DNA of 64,000 nt from Isoetes taiwanensis (Eukaryota; Streptophyta; Lycopodiopsida; Isoetales; Isoetaceae). The DNA is taken from NCBI GenBank assembly GCA_021234155.1, contig JAJEKV010000014.1, positions 16,528,872-16,592,871 of the forward strand, in the 5' to 3' direction. The position numbers and the translations under genes were made by a program. The notes below the pieces were generated by a model. The model worked only from the letters and a program-made list of their open reading frames with translations. It did no database searches and had not been told where the DNA came from. Shown here piece by piece: positions 59,314 through 64,000 of the stretch; within the stretch, counting starts at the first letter, position 1, and each line of letters begins with the position of its first letter.

Positions 59314-59325
59314 TGGTATCAGAGC
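59314..59325 (+). promoter_or_regulatory. Primer-binding site (tRNA-iMet)
   Basis: TGGTATCAGAGC is the standard plant LTR-retrotransposon primer site complementary to the 3' end of initiator methionine tRNA. It lies one base after the LTR. Confidence 0.9.
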
Positions 59326-59516
59326 TATGTTCTTGGAGACCAAGAGCAAAGCACTGGCCATGCTCCCAGTAGTACTAACTTGATAAGATCCTCAAGCCTC
59401 GAAAAATGGAAATTTTTTTTCTCATTTTTGTAGAATATGCTAAGCTAGTAACAGTTAAGTTAATTAGAGCATAAAAAGACTAAAAAGAGTGAGCCAAACC
59501 CTTCAAAAGCAGGATG

Positions 59517-59583
59517 GTCTCACACGTCGCGCCAGGAGCAATAATGGAAAATCCATTTTTAGCCTGGGCGCAACGTGTGAGAC
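59517..59583 (+). repeat. GTCTCACACGTCGCGCC palindrome, copy 1
   Basis: Left arm GTCTCACACGTCGCGCCAGG, right arm CCTGGGCGCAACGTGTGAGA plus C, central palindrome TGGAAAATCCA. Confidence 0.9.
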
Positions 59584-59731
59584 ATTGCATCCAAAACTTC
59601 ATGAAAAATGATGAATCTTCTAAAAGTAACATGGTAATGCGAATTCCAAGCTTAAAATTAGCTAAATTAGCATGTTACCTTGCTAAAAACAAGCTTAGAA
59701 TGTATAAATTTTAGCATCAAAATTTCACCAT

Positions 59732-59798
59732 GTCTCACACGTCGCGCCAGGAGCAAAAATGAAATTTTCATTATTAATCTGGGCGCAACGTGTGAGAC
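59732..59798 (+). repeat. GTCTCACACGTCGCGCC palindrome, copy 2
   Basis: Same arms; centre is TGAAATTTTCA, so the inner pairs differ from copy 1 but still match each other. Confidence 0.9.
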
Positions 59799-59897
59799 CA
59801 TGAGGTTAGATTGTCTAAATTTAGCCATGTAGTAAGATAATAAGTGTTTTATGTGACCCAGAAGAGTAGTTTCAAATTTGACCTAAAATTGCCCATC

Positions 59898-59905
59898 TAT
59901 AAATA
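59898..59905 (+). promoter_or_regulatory. TATA box of the histone H3-like gene
   Basis: TATAAATA within CTATAAATAG, 110 bp before the ATG. The second gene has the same octamer 121 bp before its ATG. Confidence 0.65.
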
Positions 59906-60007
59906 GATGTAGAACCCCTCTCATTTTTCACGTTCCTCCTTAGAAAGGCGCTCTCACCTGTCAAGGCGATCTTTGGCGCCCGACATCAGATCAAAGATCC
60001 GTCAGCC

Positions 60008-61504
60008 ATGGCCCGAACGAAACAAACTGCCAGGAAGCCCCGCCCAGGCGAAACCCCCAGCGCCCTAATCCACGAGATGCTTCGTGAGCGCCTCTTTCAA
60101 GAAGGAGGTCAATCTTCAGCCAGCAAGGCAACAGAGTCCGAAGAGCACCACAGCAACAACAACAACCAAGAAGGGGATGAGACAGAGGTAAAGGAGGACG
60201 CGCACTCCAACGCCGGGACGGAGGTCCTCGATAACGAGGAGCCAGATGTGATGCAAAAGATTCTTGATGAAGTAGAGGAGGAGGAAAGGAAGAGGAAAGA
60301 AGACCAAGATCGGACCGAGGAGCAGGACCATCAGAGAGAGCCGACCCTCAACCTGGCAGAAGAAGAAGAAGAATTGGCGGCATGGGGGCAAAAGTATGCT
60401 GGTGGGTATCAAAAAAACGCGGCCCCAGCACTTAGATCAGCACCCTGGATGTACTATTCTATCATAGTATTCCACTTGTCATTCATTGGAGCTGTTACAT
60501 ATTTCTATTGATTACCTAATTACCATGTGCTAGTACCAGTAACACCCTAAACAAGCTGCCATATGGGGTGCTATATGAGTGCTGTCAGCATGCGTCCGGA
60601 CGCATGCTTTTGATACCCACCAGCATACTTTTGCCCATGGATCAAGAAGCAAGAAGCCAAAGAGCGCCGCCGGGAAAAGAAGCGGGAGGAAAAGAAGAGG
60701 AAGAGGGAGGAGCTAGAAGCCAAGGAGGCAGAGTTCCAGAAGAAGCTCAAAGGGAAAGGCATGGCACCGACCCCCAGGAAAACGAAGGCGCCCCCACGCA
60801 CAAAGGTCGTCATTCAAGAGCCAGATGCAGACAAGCCCCCATCCTCCTCGGATGATTCTGAAGACGATGATTACAACCCGAATAACAAGGATGCGGGGCC
60901 CTCAAGAAATCCCGAGGACGAGCCAGCAGTACCTGACGTAGAGCAACCATCCAAACCCCCTCCCTACCCGACCTTAGACAAGAAGAAGGCTCCCCGAACC
61001 GAGCGGGAATCTTATGTGATAGACCCCCATAAAGTCTATTAGAAGAAATTGCGGGATTACAACAAGTTCTTGGCTAAGTGGGAGGCATACAATGCATAAT
61101 ACCAAGCGAACAGGGTACGGTTCGTGGAAGGTGGAGTACCTCCCAAGAATACACTGAAGCCACCCCCAGAGAAGCCCAAGCCTCCGAGGAAGCATGCCAA
61201 GAGAAGGGTCACTAAGGAGGCCAGTGAAAGGAAAGCCCTGAAAGAAATCAGGCATTTTCAGAGAAGCTTCGGCTTCTTGATTCCACGAGCACCGTTCGCC
61301 CGCTTGGTACGTGAAGTAATCCAAGAGTACAACACAGAGATGCGGGTGACGGACGAGATGTTGCTAGCCCTACAGGAAGCAACAGAACAGAAGTTGGTGC
61401 AACATTTCGAAGATGCAACGGCTTGCACCGTCCATGCAAAGAGAGTCACCCTAATGAAGCAAGATATGCATCTTGCTAGCTTCATCAAGGGAGAAAGACC
61501 TTAG
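60008..61504 (+). pseudogene. Long histone H3-like protein inside the LTR element, broken by a MITE and two stops
   Basis: Residues 1-10 are MARTKQTARK, identical to the histone H3 tail through K9. About 310 residues follow that are very rich in Glu, Lys, Arg and Pro (NNNNQEGDETEVKEDAHSN, then REKKREEKKRKREELEAKEA and SSSDDSEDDDYNP). The last 90 residues are an H3 histone fold: EIRHFQRSFGFLIPRAPFAR, LVREVIQEYNTEMRV, LALQEATEQKLVQHFEDA, HAKRVTLMKQDMHLASFIKG and ERP, aligning without gaps to canonical H3 alpha-N to C-terminus. Loop 1 has no extra residue, so it is not CENH3-like. A 251-bp MITE (60386) interrupts the frame; without it the frame is continuous. TAG (61040) and TAA (61097) remain. 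Its own TATA box is at 59898. Confidence 0.85.
60386..60636. mobile_element. 251-bp MITE inserted in the H3-like gene
   Basis: Perfect 29-bp inverted repeats beginning GGGCAAAAGTATGCTGGTGG. The target duplication is ATGG (60382-60385 and 60637-60640). A 20-bp perfect palindrome GCATGCGTCCGGACGCATGC lies just inside the right end. There is no coding capacity. The ends and 4-bp duplication resemble the 8.2-kb element at 48693 (GGG, CAAAA, TGGGTA and CA in the same order). Confidence 0.9.
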
Positions 61505-61646
61505 ACACTTTTTGTACATAAATTTTTGTTAAATATAAAAAGTTTTTGTGATAGAATGATGTGTATTTCTTGCTTAATTGAGTCAAGATAGTGATTCCTG
61601 GCCTTTGTTTTAGTTAGAAATGACTTTTGGATAAAAAAGGAGAGAT

Positions 61647-61704
61647 GTCTCACACGTCGCGCCAGGACTCAAAATGGATTTTCCATTTTTGGCCCGTGTG
61701 AGAC
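61647..61704 (+). repeat. GTCTCACACGTCGCGCC palindrome, copy 3 (shortened)
   Basis: Left arm complete. The right arm has lost about 9 nt (GGCCCGTGTGAGAC). Centre TGGATTTTCCA. Confidence 0.85.
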
Positions 61705-61836
61705 CATGCCCAAAAGTGCCCAAAACTGCTCCAAATTGACCAAATAAAGAGTCAATTCTGCCTAATTCGATGAGTCTGGTAGAATTACACCCTTATATCA
61801 CCCAAATTAGATAAGTTTAGCCCAATTTGAGTCAAT

Positions 61837-61903
61837 GTCTCACACGTCGCGCCAGGAGCAAAAATGAACTTTTCATTATTGGTCTGGGCGCAACGTGTGA
61901 GAC
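61837..61903 (+). repeat. GTCTCACACGTCGCGCC palindrome, copy 4
   Basis: Complete 67-nt copy with centre TGAACTTTTCA. Preceded by AAT as at copy 2. Confidence 0.9.
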
Positions 61904-62078
61904 ACCATACCATACCCAAATGACCTCTAGTTTGTTGCAATAGGTTCATTAGCTAATCTTAGCACGCTCAAACACCAAAAGTAGTCTTCAAATCCTCATT
62001 TGGACCCCCAAATAGGTCACAATTGCCCAACTCCCATAGGTTTCGAAGTCACCCAAAAATTAGGGTTTCACCCATATC

Positions 62079-62086
62079 TATAAATA
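62079..62086 (+). promoter_or_regulatory. TATA box of the second internal gene
   Basis: TATAAATA within TCTATAAATAGGA, 121 bp before the ATG at 62200. Confidence 0.65.
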
Positions 62087-62199
62087 GGACCTCATTCCCC
62101 ACTTGACAATCTACAAGATTGCTCCTGACCTTTGAGGCGATTTCCCAGCTCCCATAGGCGCTCCTACATCTGTTTGCTAATCACCTCCACTCTAGAGCA

Positions 62200-63584
62200 A
62201 TGGCAACTAGTGACTTCAGAAGATGGTACAGCGCCAGTGCACACGCAGCTGAAGCTGACGTCAATACCATCTTCCAACTCTTCCAGCAAGAGATAGACGT
62301 CCAAGCCACCCTGAATGCAACACCCGCGTATAGGCGAGTACTAGCCGAGTTTTCAGCTAGGGTAGAACAGTCCCTAGTACAGCTTCCCCCCTGTGTGGGA
62401 TATTTTGTTCCCCGGCCATCCCTTCAAGCGGCCTTGGGCGATGTTCCGAACATCGCCAAGTATCTAACTAACAAGGCCCAGAGAATGCCCGAGCCCATGG
62501 TCCTGACTGTCAACAGGACCAAGTACTTCTCCTACACCACTGCCTTGGCTATTTTCCTCACCCACCATGCTAAAAACCCCTTGGGGGAAACCTCTATCCC
62601 TCCCATGGAGGTGGACCCCATCGCTTCCTCAGCGGCACACCAGATGCTTTTGCAATACCAGCGAGAGCAGGAAGGAAGAGGAGAAGAAGAAGAATTGGAA
62701 GAGGAGGAGTACATGGAGCTCGACCCGGAGGAGGAACGGCGGCAAGCCGAAGAGGAGCTACGCGACTTCGAGCGGAGCCGCCAGACACCTAGAGTCGCTC
62801 CCCCCCTAGGGCTAGGCATTACAAGCCTAGCCCCCATCATCATCAACGGTGAGGAGTACCTGCTCCTTAGTGATATCCAGAACCTCCCCGAATGCAGGGA
62901 GAGGGAGTTCAGGATAGATGAGTTGCTGCACCAACTACGGCAGCAACCGGACTTGGACGGCTTCATCGTCCGGGGAGTCTCAGACTTCCCACTTCAAGTA
63001 AGAGAAGCCGACACCTATGCAGGTGAGTCGACTCCAGATATCCAGGCCTACAGCAGCATAAGGCAGATCATGGAGGCCAGAGAATTGCCATCTGATTCCT
63101 CGCCATTCAGGAGCAGATGGGGATCAGAGGCAAGACCACAAGCATATTGATGCCGAGCTCGTCGACACTGCCTCGTGCAAGAGAGGCAGGAATCGACATC
63201 AGGCGGGTGACATCGACAATCAGAGACTACCGAGAAATCACGGAGGTAGAAGTCGATGAATACGCGGGACGACATCGAGCTGGAGGCCAAGCAAGCGGTG
63301 AATCATCAGCGACACACAACGACAGGTCGCTGAGATATTACCTGCCCCTGCTGATGGACGGGAGAATAGCGGTGATACACCGCAAATTCAGCCCCCGTGG
63401 CGAAGAAGGAGTGTTTATGCTTATAGCACTCTCTGGCTTTGGCATGCATGCTCGAATAGCTTCAAATGTCGACTATGCTGTCTTAGTCAAGAGAGCCATG
63501 GCATTGGACATCTTCGACTTCGCCGTGCCCTACCGACGGCAGGGAAGATTGGCGTGCTGCCGCCTACACTTCGACCTTGAGTAG
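62200..63584 (+). CDS. Unrecognised protein encoded in the LTR element
   Basis: The first ORF (62200-63150, 316 aa) starts MATSDFRRWYSASAHAAEAD. It has a helical N-terminal domain, CVGYFVPRPSLQAALGDVPN, then an acidic Glu-rich stretch (EEEELEEEEYMELDPEEERR) and an ordered part with IIINGEEYLLLSDIQNLPEC. A second frame (63117-63584) continues with protein-like sequence (LRYYLPLLMDGRIAVIHRKF, then FMLIALSGFGMHARIASNVD). A GT-AG intron 63023-63189 (donor GCAG|GTGAGT, acceptor GAGGCAG) joins them in phase to give 405 aa. I see no gag zinc knuckle, protease or RT motif. It could be a divergent gag or an accessory protein. Unlike its neighbour it has no internal stop. Confidence 0.6.
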
Positions 63585-64000
63585 AGGATTTGGTGTGACC
63601 TTTGCAAGGCGGGGCGTCAACCAATGTCCCTCGCGAAAACTTGGGACCCAAGGAACGCCCAAGTCAAGAAATTTTTAGAGGATAACCCATCCTACCGGCG
63701 TTATCAAGAATAATTAAGAATCTTGATCCCGGAGGACCTGTACTTGAAATTATTATATAATAAAAACATTTTTGTGCCAATATTTAGAAACTTTGTTGAG
63801 TGTATTTGATTCCATAAATAAAACGGCAAATACATGAGTACAATAAAGTGAGTAAAGCTAACCATAAAGTGATGACCAACTGTGTATGCAGATAGGGAAC
63901 AGAGAACGGTCGAGCAAAACAGGAGGCCCGACAGAGATGAAGGGACCCCGGACAGACAACGCATCCCAAGGAACCTGTTCGAAGCATATGGTCCCATGAC
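63585..64000 (+). other. 3' flank with AATAAA-type signal
   Basis: AATAAAA at 63759-63765 is a candidate poly(A) signal about 175 bp after the stop codon. The rest of the LTR element must lie beyond the window. No gag-pol start is visible. Confidence 0.4.

Larger units (their letters stand above)
59326..60007 (+). other. Leader and promoter region of the first internal gene
   Basis: Holds two 67-nt palindromes (59517-59583, 59732-59798), a TATA box at 59898 and about 80 bp of 5' leader before the ATG at 60008. The short ORF 59514-59714 runs through a palindrome and is not a gene. Confidence 0.6.
61505..62199 (+). other. Spacer and promoter region of the second internal gene
   Basis: Contains two further palindromes (61647-61704, 61837-61903), a TATA box (62079) and a leader, matching the arrangement in front of the first gene. 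Confidence 0.6.

Noticed and set aside
59514-59714. 66-aa plus-strand ORF
   Set aside because: Runs through a palindromic repeat copy and has no protein-like features.
60008-61504. CENH3 (centromeric H3) gene
   Set aside because: The histone fold aligns without an extra loop 1 residue, and the tail starts as canonical H3; nothing specific to CENH3 was seen.

Overview
The window looks like nuclear DNA of a seed-free land plant, most likely a fern. The reasons are a PLS-class pentatricopeptide RNA-editing protein ending in a DYW-type domain, a chloroplast CURT1 thylakoid gene with GT-AG introns, large AT-rich intergenic spaces, and a very high load of decayed LINEs, an LTR retroelement and DNA transposons. 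The species is inferred. No bacterial-style operons, CRISPR arrays or convincing tRNA or rRNA genes were seen.

Layout. 1-9 kb: dispersed repeats, a CATGTTTGAGCC minisatellite and a decayed minus-strand LINE (family 1, 4.9-7.4 kb) that ends in (TATTC)n. 9.1-10.1 kb: a complete five-exon CURT1 gene. 11.8-13.4 kb: an uncharacterised zinc-finger, proline-rich protein gene. 13.4-25 kb: repeats (family A, GGAAGGGTTTCC clusters, a SINE-like insertion), a DUF7869-like transposase fragment and a dead carboxylesterase copy. 25.2-27.9 kb: PPR-DYW gene with one frameshift. 28-36 kb: two inverted copies of a 459-bp segment flanking LINE scraps, AT-rich sequence, a truncated eL43 gene and an unrecognised gene. 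37.1-38.4 kb: a Pth2-like peptidyl-tRNA hydrolase copy divergent from an unknown first exon.

40.3-57.1 kb is a nest. A minus-strand LINE (family 2: ORF1, endonuclease, RT, zf-RVT, oligo-A tail) is split by a 3.36-kb MULE-like element with a 9-bp target duplication, and by an 8.2-kb DNA transposon with a 4-bp duplication (CTCT). Removing the 8.2-kb element rejoins LINE ORF1 in frame. That transposon carries a degraded DDE-type transposase gene, a glutamate-rich protein, and on the other strand a coiled-coil/RING-like protein that appears to splice through a 22-nt micro-exon to an FCP1/NIF-type phosphatase-like domain.

57.1-64 kb: a plus-strand LINE RT fragment is cut by a 1500-bp LTR (57813-59312) followed by a tRNA-iMet primer-binding site. 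Inside this LTR element, where gag-pol would be expected, lie two genes with the same layout: two copies of a 67-nt palindrome, then a TATA box, then an ORF. The first encodes a long histone H3-like protein: an H3 tail start (MARTKQTARK), a long charged linker and an H3 histone fold. It is interrupted by a 251-bp MITE whose ends resemble those of the 8.2-kb transposon. The second gene is unrecognised. This retroelement with a captured histone H3 gene, and the phosphatase-bearing DNA transposon, are the most unusual contents of the window.
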